In this document: in pieces, positions 7,024 through 15,794 of the stretch
How the letters are laid out: the number at the start of each line of letters is the position of its first letter
Numbering within the stretch: the first letter of the stretch is position 1
NCBI GenBank assembly: GCA_020851015.1
Contig: JADZDN010000413.1
Coordinates: forward strand, 1 to 27,402
DNA length: 27,402 nucleotides
Direction of reading: 5' to 3'
DNA from: Alphaproteobacteria bacterium
GTDB taxonomy: Bacteria; Pseudomonadota; Alphaproteobacteria; JAEULC01
Translations under genes and position numbers: made by a program
The notes under the pieces: generated by a model
Told to the model about the DNA's origin: nothing
Databases searched by the model: none
Seen by the model: only the letters and a program-made list of their open reading frames with translations

Positions 7024-9087
7024 TCAATGCGGGGCGAGTTCGACATTCTCGCGCCGGAAGCTGACTTCGTCCGATTCGGCAAGATCAAGCTCGCGGGCGA
7101 AGCGATGGCCCGACCACACGGCCGCCGCGATGATGCCTGGCGCCAGCGCGTCGCCGATCCGGACCAGCTTCCGGATTCCAGCGGCCGCTAGCGCCTCGCC
7201 ACGCGCCGCCAGATCGTGGAACAGCGCATCCTGCGGCGTCTGCATCGTGACCAGCACGGCGCCGGCGGCGGGGATGCGCCGCCGGCGGCCGGTGTAGGCG
7301 CAGGCGATTTCGGCCTCGCCCGCGTGGAGCGCGACGAGGTCGGTCGCCGTCAGGATCGTCACGCCCAGCTCGATCAGCCGCGCCTGGATGCGCGCCTGCT
7401 CCAGCGTGTACTGCGTAAAGGCCGAGACCATGCTCTCGGGCGTCACCAGCGTGACGGCAAGCCCGGCGCGGCAGAGTTTCTCGGCAACCACACCGCCCAT
7501 GTAGTAGTGGTCGTCGTCATAGACCACGACCGGTCCGCGCGGCAGCGACGCCTCGTCCATCACGTCGTCGGGCGTCAAGACGGGCATGCGGTCGAGCCCG
7601 GCGAGCGGAAAGCTATGCCGGCGCCCGACACCGTCCCTGCGCCAGCGCGCGCCCGTCGCCACGGCGACGACACTGCATTCGGCGGCCAGCACGTCGTCGA
7701 CCGTCATCCGGCTTTCGCGATAGATCTCCACGTTGGGCAGCTTGCCGAGCTGGCCAACGCGCCAATCCTGCACGCGGCCCCAGGTCGCAAGGCCTGGCAG
7801 CCGCGCCTCGCGCGCGACCCGCCCGCCCAGATCGCGAGTCGCCTCGGCCAGGCTGACCCGGTATCCGCGCTGGCCGAGCGCGCGCGCGGCCTCGAGACCG
7901 GCGGGGCCCGCTCCGACTACCAGGATTTTTTCGTCGCGTGTACGCGGGGGCAGCCGCTCGGGATGCCAGCCGCGGCGCCATTCCTCGCTCATCGTCGGGT
8001 TCTGCGTGCAGCGCATGGGATGCGCCAGGTTGTTTCCCGAGACGCAGATATTGCAGCCGATGCACTCGCGGATGTCCTCGGGCCGCCCCTCCTCGATCTT
8101 CTTCGGCAGGAAAGGGTCGGCGATCGAAGGTCGGGCCGCGCCGATGAAGTCGAGCACCTTCCTGCGCACCAGGTCGGCCATGCGGTCGGGCGAGGTGTAG
8201 CGGCCGACGCCGACGACGGGCTTGGTCGTCAGCGACTTGACGAAGCCCGTGTAGCGCTCCTGGAATCCTTCCTCGCCGAACCGCGCGGTCAGGCTGTCGT
8301 TCTCCCAGGCGCTGATGTTGACGTCCCAAAGGTCCGGCAGCTCGGCCAGCATCTCGACCACCTCGCGCCCTTCGTCGGCGCTGGTGATCCCGTCCTCGCC
8401 CAGCAACTCGTCGACGGCGATCCGCAGCGCCACGGCGCAGGTGTCGCCCACGGCCTCATGCGTGTCCTCGATGAGTTCGCGCAGCAATCGCGCCCGGTTT
8501 TCCAGGCTGCCGCCATACTCATCGGTGCGGCGATTGTGTCGGCGCGCCAGGAAGTGCATCGGCAAGGCCAGGTCATGGCCCGCATAGACATAGACGATGT
8601 CGAAGCCGGCCTTGCGCGCGTTGAGCGCGGCCTGGCGGTGCCAGCGGCGAACCGCGCGGATGTCCGATTTGTCCATCGCCCGCGCCGTCACCGGCAGGAT
8701 GCCATAGACCGGACGCGCCGACGGCGCGAAGGGGATCTCGCGCGATTCGAAATTCGCCATCTTGTAGCCGTTATGGACCAACTCGATCCCGGCGAGGCTG
8801 CCGTGGGCGTGGATCCGCTCCGCCGTGCGCGCCAGCGGCGGAATGTCCTGCTCGTCCCACAAGCGCACCTGGCGCAGGACGTTGCCGGTCGGATGAATGT
8901 CGCATTGCTCGGTGCACACCACCGCCCAGCCGCCCTCGGCCTTGATGCCCCGGCTGACCGCGCTGGGCGTCGGCCACCACCGTCCCATGCCGGTGCAGTG
9001 CGGCACCTGATAGAAGCGGTTGCGCGCCGTTTTCGGACCGATGCGAACGGGTTCGAACAGCAGGTCGAATCGCGGATCTCGGGTCAT
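7024..9087 (-). CDS. Trimethylamine/histamine dehydrogenase-family flavo-iron-sulfur oxidoreductase
   Basis: A 687-aa enzyme of the old-yellow-enzyme-like family that includes trimethylamine, dimethylamine and histamine dehydrogenases. Order: TIM-barrel FMN domain (1-340), a 4Fe-4S motif with Cys342, Cys345, Cys348 and Cys360, then a Rossmann domain (ILVVGAGPAGLEAARALG) and a second nucleotide-binding-like region. The start matches TMADH closely (RNRFYQVPHC); Cys31 aligns with Cys30, which binds FMN covalently through the 6-position. Tyr168, His171 and Asp264 match the TMADH active-site residues. The substrate bowl differs: TMADH Tyr60, Trp264 and Trp355 correspond by eye to Gln61, Trp261 and Asn352. 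Known family members dehydrogenate amines and pass electrons to ETF. The altered pocket argues against trimethylamine and resembles the Gln/Trp/Asp set reported for histamine dehydrogenase. The start at ATG 9085-9087 has GAGGGGG upstream. Likely first gene of a unit with the IdnD-like gene. Confidence 0.8.
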   Translation of the reverse strand: MTRDPRFDLLFEPVRIGPKTARNRFYQVPHCTGMGRWWPTPSAVSRGIKAEGGWAVVCTEQCDIHPTGNVLRQVRLWDEQDIPPLARTAERIHAHGSLAGIELVHNGYKMANFESREIPFAPSARPVYGILPVTARAMDKSDIRAVRRWHRQAALNARKAGFDIVYVYAGHDLALPMHFLARRHNRRTDEYGGSLENRARLLRELIEDTHEAVGDTCAVALRIAVDELLGEDGITSADEGREVVEMLAELPDLWDVNISAWENDSLTARFGEEGFQERYTGFVKSLTTKPVVGVGRYTSPDRMADLVRRKVLDFIGAARPSIADPFLPKKIEEGRPEDIRECIGCNICVSGNNLAHPMRCTQNPTMSEEWRRGWHPERLPPRTRDEKILVVGAGPAGLEAARALGQRGYRVSLAEATRDLGGRVAREARLPGLATWGRVQDWRVGQLGKLPNVEIYRESRMTVDDVLAAECSVVAVATGARWRRDGVGRRHSFPLAGLDRMPVLTPDDVMDEASLPRGPVVVYDDDHYYMGGVVAEKLCRAGLAVTLVTPESMVSAFTQYTLEQARIQARLIELGVTILTATDLVALHAGEAEIACAYTGRRRRIPAAGAVLVTMQTPQDALFHDLAARGEALAAAGIRKLVRIGDALAPGIIAAAVWSGHRFARELDLAESDEVSFRRENVELAPH

Positions 9088-9154
9088 CGCAAGCCCCCTC
9101 GATGGCGCGCCACCATGAAGGAGCTTCGACTTCCGCGCAAACGTCCCTTGGCGG

Positions 9155-11212
9155 CTAGTCGGTCCGCGCCACCCGGAAGCCGTAATTGTCGTAGCGCGTG
9201 GCCACGGTGCTCTTGCTGCGGAAGGCTGAACGGATGCCGCTGGGAAGATTGGACCACGAGCCGCCGCGGACAACGCGCTTGCTGCAGTCGCCGCTTGTCC
9301 ACGCACCGCCGTTCGCCGGCGCTTCAATGTAGGTGGGATTGTAGCAGTCCTCGACCCATTCCCAGGCGTTGCCGTGCATGTCGTGCAACCCGAAGCGGTT
9401 TGGCAGGAAGCTGCCGACATCGACCGTCTGCTCGTAGTAGACGCTCTTGTCGTCCGCGACGAAGTTCGCCTGCTCCTGCGTGATCGACATGCCGGTGTTG
9501 TAGGGAGTCGTGGTACCCGCCCGCGCGGCATACTCCCATTCCGCCTCGGTCAGCAGCCGATACCGCTTGCCGGTGCGCCGGGAAAGCCAAACCGCATATT
9601 GGGTTGCATCCTCCCAGCTCACGTTTGTGACCGGATGGTTGTCGCGCCGCGCGGCAATGGCCCAGCTCTTCTCCTCCAGGTGCCGGCTGCAGCCGCCGTC
9701 GGCCACGCAGGCGGCCCATTCGCCCACGGTCACCTCGTATTTTCCGGCCGCGAAGCTGCGAATCGAGACAAGGTGCTGCGGGCCCTCCGCATCGCTGCGG
9801 CCGATCTCCGTCGGCGGCGAGCCCATCATGAAGCTGCCGGCGGGAATCGTCACCATCTCGGGACAGAATTCGCAATCGCGAGGGCCGCGCGGCCCGGCCG
9901 TCGCGGCGGCAAAAGACGCAACGAGGCCCGCCTGCAGCTGGTCCGCGCCGCGGCGCTTCCAATAGGCTTTCCGCTCTTCGACCAGCCAGGCCGAGACGTA
10001 GGCCGGCGCCGTACCGCCGCGATCGACCTGCAGCCACGGCCGGCCATTGACCTTGCCGACGATGGTCAGCAGAGCGCCCTCGCGCAGCACCGCCAGTTGC
10101 TTGGATCGCATGTCGGGCGCCTCGCGCAGGCGGATCGTCTGCGCCGCGACATATTCCTTGTCGATCATGTCAATCACCGTTGCCGGCTTCGGCGGCGTGG
10201 CGGCGGCCGACGCCAGCGTCGATATCGTCGGCGTCGGAATGGTGGGTAGTGGCGGGAGCGGGGGAATCGTTGGCATTGCGGGTTGTGCATTGGCCATCTG
10301 CAGGCGCGAACGGGCCAGGGCAGCGAAGACGCCTTGCGGATACTGCTTCAAGTAGGCTTCGTATTCGTCCGGGCGATTGCTGGCTTGCACCGATTGCCAG
10401 AAGATCGCTTCGCGATCCGCCGTGGCGACCGCGCCGGCCGCCGCCCCCCCTGCGGACTGGTTCAGGACCAAGTCACCCACGAGGGCCGACTGCTCCCAGG
10501 GCGTCTGCGCGCCGCGCGTCTGCTCCAGCACCATAAGACGCGCCCGCTTGAAGACCTCCTCCGCCTTCAAACCGGGCTCTTCAAGCGCCTTCAGAAGCGC
10601 TCCGGTATAAACGCTGTTGGCGCCGTCCCCATCGGCGGCGACGCTGCCCGGCGCCGTGGCGAACGCCACCAGCGCGCCATGGGCGGCCTCCATCGGCGCC
10701 AAGCCACGGCTTGCGCCCAGCCCGCGCCGGCGTTCGAACGGGTTGTTGCGGCAGGCATCCAGCACCATGAGGCGCACGCGCGCACCGGTCTGGTCCATCG
10801 TCTCGTTGATCAGCCCCACGTCGATCGCGCTGAAAGGCACCGACGATTCGGTCTCGATCTCGGCATCGACCGGAATCAAATAGTTCCGCGCGCGCACCTG
10901 CATGCCGTGCCCGGCGTAGTAGAACAATGCCACCGATGTGGAGGTGACCTTGCCGGCAAACTCGGCGATCCCCGTCGAGAACTGCGCGCGCGTCGCGTTT
11001 TCGCGCATCACCACGTCGAACCCAAGCTGGCGAAGCCGCGCCGCGACGGCACGCGCGTCGTTCCCTGGATTCTGCAGCGGCTGATCCTTGTACGCCGAAT
11101 TCCCGATAACCAGCGCAATTCTCTTTTCCAACTGTGCCGCCGCGGTCGCTGACGACAAGCCTACGAAAGTAAGCGCTATCGCCGCCCGCGCGATGAGTCC
11201 TGGCCGCCCCAT
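9155..11212 (-). CDS. Exported caspase-like protein with SH3 and FGE-like (SUMF1) C-terminal domains
   Basis: A 685-aa protein from ATG 11210-11212; an in-frame TTG at 11245 is an alternative. A signal peptide (residues 1-26) precedes a peptidase C14 caspase-like domain (about 30-250) with the catalytic dyad His102 (YYAGHGMQV) and Cys154 (LDACRNNPF). Then follow a short helical segment (about 268-305), a Pro-rich linker (PTIPPLPPLPTIPTPT), a bacterial SH3 domain (about 355-412) and a formylglycine-generating-enzyme-like domain (about 450-685) with IPAGSFMMGS, YRLLTEAEWEYA and GNAWEWVED. The FGE active-site cysteines expected after RGGSW are absent (SNLPSGIRSAFRSKS), so this domain probably binds ligand or protein instead of converting cysteine. 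Caspase-FGE fusions are widespread in bacteria, but their substrates are largely unknown. Divergent from the Sel1/TAXI operon. Confidence 0.85.
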   Translation of the reverse strand: MGRPGLIARAAIALTFVGLSSATAAAQLEKRIALVIGNSAYKDQPLQNPGNDARAVAARLRQLGFDVVMRENATRAQFSTGIAEFAGKVTSTSVALFYYAGHGMQVRARNYLIPVDAEIETESSVPFSAIDVGLINETMDQTGARVRLMVLDACRNNPFERRRGLGASRGLAPMEAAHGALVAFATAPGSVAADGDGANSVYTGALLKALEEPGLKAEEVFKRARLMVLEQTRGAQTPWEQSALVGDLVLNQSAGGAAAGAVATADREAIFWQSVQASNRPDEYEAYLKQYPQGVFAALARSRLQMANAQPAMPTIPPLPPLPTIPTPTISTLASAAATPPKPATVIDMIDKEYVAAQTIRLREAPDMRSKQLAVLREGALLTIVGKVNGRPWLQVDRGGTAPAYVSAWLVEERKAYWKRRGADQLQAGLVASFAAATAGPRGPRDCEFCPEMVTIPAGSFMMGSPPTEIGRSDAEGPQHLVSIRSFAAGKYEVTVGEWAACVADGGCSRHLEEKSWAIAARRDNHPVTNVSWEDATQYAVWLSRRTGKRYRLLTEAEWEYAARAGTTTPYNTGMSITQEQANFVADDKSVYYEQTVDVGSFLPNRFGLHDMHGNAWEWVEDCYNPTYIEAPANGGAWTSGDCSKRVVRGGSWSNLPSGIRSAFRSKSTVATRYDNYGFRVARTD

Positions 11213-11581
11213 GCCATACCCCGCAAACGCCCCGATTCTCTCCAAGGTTCTTTTCTTGCTACATCGAAGTCGGCCAAACGTGATCCCGGCGCCGGCCCGT
11301 ATCGATCAAACCACCGGCGCCGCGACGCCTTCCCGGCAAGAAATTTTCGATGCCCCGAAGCTCGCCAGAGCCTATCGACGTCGTGCTGCGGCTACTGTGA
11401 TCAATCGATGTCGGGGATCGCGTGAATTGTAGCAATTGCGTGACACGGTCAAATACTTCCCAAAACACCGCGGTATTGCGCCATTTCTCTGCGAACACGG
11501 CGCGGTTGTTGTCGGCATTTTTCCGAAAATCCAATCTTTCGCGTGCGCGACAGCGGGAATACGGAAGGCTATCTTGTGTCC
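11213..11581. promoter_or_regulatory. Divergent intergenic region between caspase-like gene and Sel1/TAXI operon
   Basis: These 369 bp are clearly richer in A+T than the neighbours and should hold both promoters. Visible symmetric elements are AATTG-TAG-CAATT near 11425-11437, flanked by GCGTG on both sides, and TTTTC-C-GAAAA at 11519-11529. Both are short and may be chance. I see no convincing coding frame or RNA gene. Frames crossing the region give low-quality translations. Confidence 0.4.
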
Positions 11582-12778
11582 ATGAACTGGCGAATCAGCA
11601 TCGCGATCGGGATCGGTCTTCTTGCGGCGCTTCCGGCGCTCGGCGACGAGCGGCCGCCCGCGATCGGCGCCCTCAACAGCCTGAACGACGAGATGATGGA
11701 CTGCTTCTCGTTCTACGGGATCAGCGCAGAGGGGCTGCGGCGGCGGAACCCGAAGGACGAGCAGATCGGCCGGACCGAGGCAATGCTGCAAACCCTGCTG
11801 GATCTGATGGCGCCGATCCAACGTCAACTCGGCGTCAGCGGCGTGGACTCCAACGCACAGATCCTTGCCCGGACCAAACGCCAGCTGGAGGAAATCGGCG
11901 ATACATTCGACTATGCCGTCCTGTTCGAGAAATACGGCAAGCCCTGCCAGGCATTGGTTGACGATCCTGCCGCCCGTCTGCGCTACTGGGCCGAACGCGG
12001 GACAAAGCTGGCCGGCAGCGCGCGCGAGGCGCCCGTGGAATCCCGCCCGGCGACCGTGGCTTCGACTGCCGACCTGTACGCCGATTCGCGCTCGATCGTA
12101 TTGGCGGCATCGGGCCCTGCTTCCCCGCCTCCATCCGGTCAGAAGCCCGCGCCGATAACCTTGCCGGCAGTGGCGGACGGTTCCGATCTGGACCGGAAGG
12201 TGGTGATCCACCAGCCGGCGGTCGCCCAACAAGCTGCAGCCGAGTCGTCGGTGCGCCCCCCGACCGAAGCACTGCCGGCAACCGGCCCGGCGCCGAGAGC
12301 CGATGCCCGCCCGCCTGCCGCTGTCACACCCGCGCAATCATCCAAGACCGTCGCGCGGCCGGCGGAGCCTGTGGTTCCGGCGGCACGGCCGGCGCAGGAG
12401 ACGCAATCGCCTGCGAAATCCGGGGCGACCGCAACCGCCGCGGAACCAGCCAAGACGGCAACGGTCGCAAGCCAGACGCAGGCCACGAGCCAGGTACCGG
12501 CCGATGGCCGCACCACGCTCGATTCCGCACAGGCACCGATGATGCTGCGGCGCGCCGATGCGCTGGTTGCGATCGGCGATTTTTCCGGGGCGCGGCTGTT
12601 CTACGAACGCCTGGCCAATGCGGGCTACAAGCAGGCCGCGATGGCACTGGCGCGCAGCTACGACCTGGTCTGGCTGCGCCAGAAGGGCGCGGTCGGCGTT
12701 CAGCCCGACGCCGCGCGCGCGGCCTATTGGTACGAACGCGCAGCCACCCTGGCCGAGGTGCCGCAGACCCGCCCCTGA
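11582..12778 (+). CDS. Exported Ala/Pro-rich protein with C-terminal Sel1/TPR-like repeats
   Basis: A 398-aa protein whose function I do not recognise. The ATG at 11582 is preferred because it opens a signal peptide (MNWRISIAIGIGLLAALPAL, cleavage near LGDE); an upstream GTG is possible, and GGAAGG lies about 15 bases upstream. The N-terminal 110 or so residues form a helical domain with two cysteines (MDCFSFYG and KPCQALVDD). A long disordered linker rich in Ala, Pro, Ser and Thr follows (about 140-310). The C-terminus resembles Sel1/TPR repeats (MMLRRADALVAIGDFSGARL, YERLANAGYKQAAMALARSY, AAYWYERAATL). The stop is 28 bases before the TAXI gene, so the two form an operon. The Sel1-like end may dock another envelope protein. 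Confidence 0.65.
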   Translation: MNWRISIAIGIGLLAALPALGDERPPAIGALNSLNDEMMDCFSFYGISAEGLRRRNPKDEQIGRTEAMLQTLLDLMAPIQRQLGVSGVDSNAQILARTKRQLEEIGDTFDYAVLFEKYGKPCQALVDDPAARLRYWAERGTKLAGSAREAPVESRPATVASTADLYADSRSIVLAASGPASPPPSGQKPAPITLPAVADGSDLDRKVVIHQPAVAQQAAAESSVRPPTEALPATGPAPRADARPPAAVTPAQSSKTVARPAEPVVPAARPAQETQSPAKSGATATAAEPAKTATVASQTQATSQVPADGRTTLDSAQAPMMLRRADALVAIGDFSGARLFYERLANAGYKQAAMALARSYDLVWLRQKGAVGVQPDAARAAYWYERAATLAEVPQTRP

Positions 12779-12806
12779 CCCCCGACCCATCGACAAGGAT
12801 TGTCCC

Positions 12807-13934
12807 ATGCGTCGTCTTGCACGAATTTTCGCACTGCTGTGCCTTGCGCTCCATCCGGCGCTCGCGTCCGGCCAGACTCCGGCGCCAGGATCGCCGCAGG
12901 CCGTCGAGGCGGCCAAGGATCGCGCCAATCGCGGTGCCGTTGGCGTGGTCTCGGGCGGTGTCGACGGTACCTATGTCCGCATCGCGGCCGACCTGGCGGC
13001 TGTGCTCGACGGGCCGGACCTGCGCGTATTGCCGGTGCTGGGCAAGGGTTCGCTGCAGAACCTCAACGATCTCGTTTACCTCCGCGGTGTCGATATCGCG
13101 ATCGTGCAGTCCGACGCGCTCGCCTATGCGCGACGCGAGAAGCTGCTGCCGTCCGACCGCTCGATCGCCTACATCGCCAAGCTCTACAACGAGGAATTCC
13201 ACCTTCTCGCGTCTACCGAGATCAAGGACATCGCCGAGCTGGCCGGCAAGCCCGTCAACCTCGACACGCGCGGCAGCGGCAGCTACCTGACCGGCACGCT
13301 GCTGTTCAACCTGCTGAAGATCCCGGTCGAACCGGTCTACAACGACCAGCAGCTCGCGCTCGAAAAGCTCCGCCGGGGCGAGATCGCCGCGATGGTCTAC
13401 GTCGCCGGCAAGCCGACACGGCTATTCCGCGAATTGAAGCCGGAGGACGGCGTCCACTTCCTGCCGGTGCCGCTGGCGGCCGAGCTGATCGAAACCTACC
13501 TGCCGTCGCGGCTGTCGCGCGAGGACTACCCCCAGCTGATCGCCGAGGGCGCGGAGATCGACACGGTGGCCGTCGGCGCGGTGATGGCCGTCTACAACTG
13601 GGCCGCGGATACCGAGCGCTATCGCCGGGTGAAGCGCTTCGTCGATGCCTTCTTCTCGGACTTCGGCAAATTCCTCGATGCGCCGAGGCATGCGAAATGG
13701 AAAGAGGTGAACCTGGCGGCGCAGGTACCGGGCTGGCAGCGCGTGAACGCCGCGGACCAGTGGCTCGCGGCCGCCGCCAGCCGGGGCGGCCCGGAAGAGC
13801 AGTTGCGCGCGAATTTCCGTGCGTTCATGGAACAGCAGGCCAAAGCGGGCGGCATCACGCAATCGAGCCGCCAGCAGCAGGACGAGCTGTTCGAGCAGTT
13901 CGTCCGCTGGCAGTCGCAGCGGGCTCGACGCTAG
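12807..13934 (+). CDS. TAXI-family TRAP-type solute-binding protein (no permease nearby)
   Basis: Periplasmic solute-binding protein of the TAXI (TRAP-associated extracytoplasmic immunogenic) family, 375 aa. The ATG at 12807 has AAGGA eight bases upstream. A signal peptide comes first (RRLARIFALLCLALHPALAS). Family hallmarks follow: a GVVSGGVDGTYVRIAADLA motif, LPVLGKGSLQNLNDL, DIAIVQSDAL, the hinge region NLDTRGSGSYLTG and MVYVAGKP. TAXI proteins normally work with a fused 4TM-12TM TRAP permease for carboxylic acids; none is in this window, and the upstream partner is the Sel1-like exported protein. The C-terminal 60 residues or so (after VNLAAQVPGW) form an unusually long, Gln-rich tail. 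It may serve a distant permease or act as a sensor. Confidence 0.8.
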   Translation: MRRLARIFALLCLALHPALASGQTPAPGSPQAVEAAKDRANRGAVGVVSGGVDGTYVRIAADLAAVLDGPDLRVLPVLGKGSLQNLNDLVYLRGVDIAIVQSDALAYARREKLLPSDRSIAYIAKLYNEEFHLLASTEIKDIAELAGKPVNLDTRGSGSYLTGTLLFNLLKIPVEPVYNDQQLALEKLRRGEIAAMVYVAGKPTRLFRELKPEDGVHFLPVPLAAELIETYLPSRLSREDYPQLIAEGAEIDTVAVGAVMAVYNWAADTERYRRVKRFVDAFFSDFGKFLDAPRHAKWKEVNLAAQVPGWQRVNAADQWLAAAASRGGPEEQLRANFRAFMEQQAKAGGITQSSRQQQDELFEQFVRWQSQRARR

Positions 13935-14005
13935 CCAAGCGTCCCCGCGTACGCCTAGCCGCGCTGCTGCGCCGCGAGGCGGCGGCCCGCCGCGTTCGCC
14001 ACCCG

Positions 14006-15790
14006 CTATCGGGGACTGCGGCGCCTCTGCGTTCGCAATGCCTTGGTCGCGGCCAGGTCCACGGCCGGCGGCGCGCCGTCGATCACGACGCCATAGCTTT
14101 CGCGTGCGTGGGCCGCGGTGATCTTGCCCTCGGCGACATCAGCCAGGACCGCGTCGGGATCGCGCTCCAGCGGATCCCCGAAACCGCCGCCGCCGGCCAT
14201 CCGCACGGCGAACACGTCGCCCTTGTTGACGCGGGTCAGGAACTTGGCCGGCAGGTGGTCGATTTTGCCGTCGGCGCGGCGGATCGACACGTCGGAAGCG
14301 GCGCCCTGCCCGCCGCCCGCCAGCCCGTAGGTGCGATGGTCGCGCCGGTCGGACCTGATCTGCAGCACGGCATCGTCAGCCTTGAACCGCAGATGCCGCT
14401 CGATTGCCAGCCCGCCGCGGAAACGGCCCGGGCCACCGGTATCGGGCACGAAAGCATAGCGCTCGACCGCCAGCGGCTGGTCGGCCTCGATCATCTCGGC
14501 CGGCGTGTTGGAATAGTTGACCAGCGTGCCGGTGCAGGCATCCATGCCGTCGCGATCGGGGCCGCCGCCCCAGGACGACAGCAGGAATTCCAGATAGACG
14601 AAGGACTTGCCCTGCGCATCCGTGCCGCCGAACGACACGCCCACCTCCGGCAGATTCGATCCGCAGGCCGGAATGAGGTGCGGCACGGCCTGCGCCAGCG
14701 CGCCGAACACCGTGTCGGCGATGCGGATGCCGGTGATGCCGCGCGCCGCCACCGCGGCCGGCGGGCGCGGATTGACGATCGGGCCTTCCGGCGCGATCAC
14801 CTTGATTGGCCGGAAATACCCGGCATTGTTGGGGATCGACAGGTCGACGATCGACCGCACGCAGGCCAGCGCCGTCGACAGGGTGAAGGGATAGACGCAG
14901 TTGATCGCGCCGCGGACCTGCGGCGACGTGCCGGTGAAGTCGATCGTCAGGTCGTCGGCGCCGATCGTCACGGTGGCAACGAACGGGATCGGCCGCGGGT
15001 CGATGCCGTCCCCATCCAGATGGTCGACGAAACGCCATGTGCCCTTCGGCAGCTTGGCGATCTCGGCGCGGGTGAAGCGCTCGGTGTAGTCGAGTAGGTC
15101 GATGCAATACTGCCGGAGCGGCCCGGAGCCATAGCGGTCGGCGAGCTTGATCATCTCGCGCTCGCCCACCATGCAGGCCGCGATCAGCGAGCGTATGTCG
15201 CCGATCACCTTGTCCGGCACGCGCACGTTGCGCTCGATGATGCGGAACAAATTCTCGTCCGGCACGCCCTGGTGCCACAGGCGCGAGGGCGGGATGCGCA
15301 AGCCTTCCTGGTAGACCTCGGTGGAATCGCTGGCGTTCCCGCCGGGGATTCGCCCGCCGATATCGGTCATATGCGCGAGCGCCGAGGAAAATCCCAGCAG
15401 CGCGCCTTGATGGTAGATCGGCCGGACCAGCACGACGTCGGGCAGATGCGTGCTGCCGTCATAGGGATCATTGGTCACGAACAGGTCGCCCGGCCGGATC
15501 CGCCCGCCGAAGGTATTCAGCACCGACCGCACCGCGAACGGCATGGCGCCGAGATGGAACGGCAGGCAGGTGCCCTGGGCGATCAACTCGCCGTCGGCCA
15601 GGAACAGCGCGGTCGAGAAGTCGAGCGCCTCCTTGACGACGAAGCTGCGGGCGGTGCGCGAGACGGTCAGCGCCATCTCGTCGGCGAGCGTGACCAGCGC
15701 GTTCTTGATGAGCTCGAGCGCGAAGGGATCGCGGGTCTGCAGCATCTCCCTGCGCAATACAGCCTCGCCCGATGCTTGTGCCTGCACCAT
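14006..15790 (-). CDS. hyuB: N-methylhydantoinase B / HyuB-family subunit
   Basis: The 594-aa subunit of ATP-dependent hydantoinase/oxoprolinase/acetone-carboxylase-type enzymes. HyuB carries the hydrolysing site and pairs with the ATP-using HyuA. The diagnostic stretch FVTNDPYDGSTHLPDVVLV and the following ALAHMTDIGGRIPGG supply the conserved Asp/His metal-site residues. PRPPAAVAARG and the Gly-rich end (TYGLAGGGQGAA, MAGGGGFGDPLERDP) are also typical, and length matches the family. The ATG at 15788-15790 lies 4 bases after the hyuA stop, with TAGGGG as ribosome site; an overlapping TTG at 15808 is less likely. Last gene of the five-gene minus-strand operon. The family covers hydantoin, 5-oxoproline, N-methylhydantoin and ketone carboxylation, so the substrate cannot be read from sequence. 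Confidence 0.9.
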   Translation of the reverse strand: MVQAQASGEAVLRREMLQTRDPFALELIKNALVTLADEMALTVSRTARSFVVKEALDFSTALFLADGELIAQGTCLPFHLGAMPFAVRSVLNTFGGRIRPGDLFVTNDPYDGSTHLPDVVLVRPIYHQGALLGFSSALAHMTDIGGRIPGGNASDSTEVYQEGLRIPPSRLWHQGVPDENLFRIIERNVRVPDKVIGDIRSLIAACMVGEREMIKLADRYGSGPLRQYCIDLLDYTERFTRAEIAKLPKGTWRFVDHLDGDGIDPRPIPFVATVTIGADDLTIDFTGTSPQVRGAINCVYPFTLSTALACVRSIVDLSIPNNAGYFRPIKVIAPEGPIVNPRPPAAVAARGITGIRIADTVFGALAQAVPHLIPACGSNLPEVGVSFGGTDAQGKSFVYLEFLLSSWGGGPDRDGMDACTGTLVNYSNTPAEMIEADQPLAVERYAFVPDTGGPGRFRGGLAIERHLRFKADDAVLQIRSDRRDHRTYGLAGGGQGAASDVSIRRADGKIDHLPAKFLTRVNKGDVFAVRMAGGGGFGDPLERDPDAVLADVAEGKITAAHARESYGVVIDGAPPAVDLAATKALRTQRRRSPR

Positions 15791-15794
15791 GCCC

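Noticed and set aside
9103..9112. Palindrome TGGCGCGCCA upstream of the TMADH-family gene as an operator
   Set aside because: Ten bases of symmetric GC-rich sequence are common at this composition and there is no second half-site or conserved flank.
9155..9300. C-terminal FGE-fold region as a diversity-generating-retroelement variable region
   Set aside because: The fold and RGGSW-type ending are like DGR target proteins, but no reverse transcriptase gene or template repeat is seen anywhere in the window.
7216..9483. Long plus-strand frame opposite the TMADH-family gene
   Set aside because: It is antisense to a protein with clear motifs; the translation is Arg/Gln/His/Ala-rich and matches no family. 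GC-rich codon bias on one strand creates such frames.
13935..14005. Possible terminator or repeat between the TAXI and hyuB genes
   Set aside because: Only a 5-bp GCGGC/GCCGC stem and a repeated CTAGCC are seen, with no T-run; too weak to call in GC-rich DNA.
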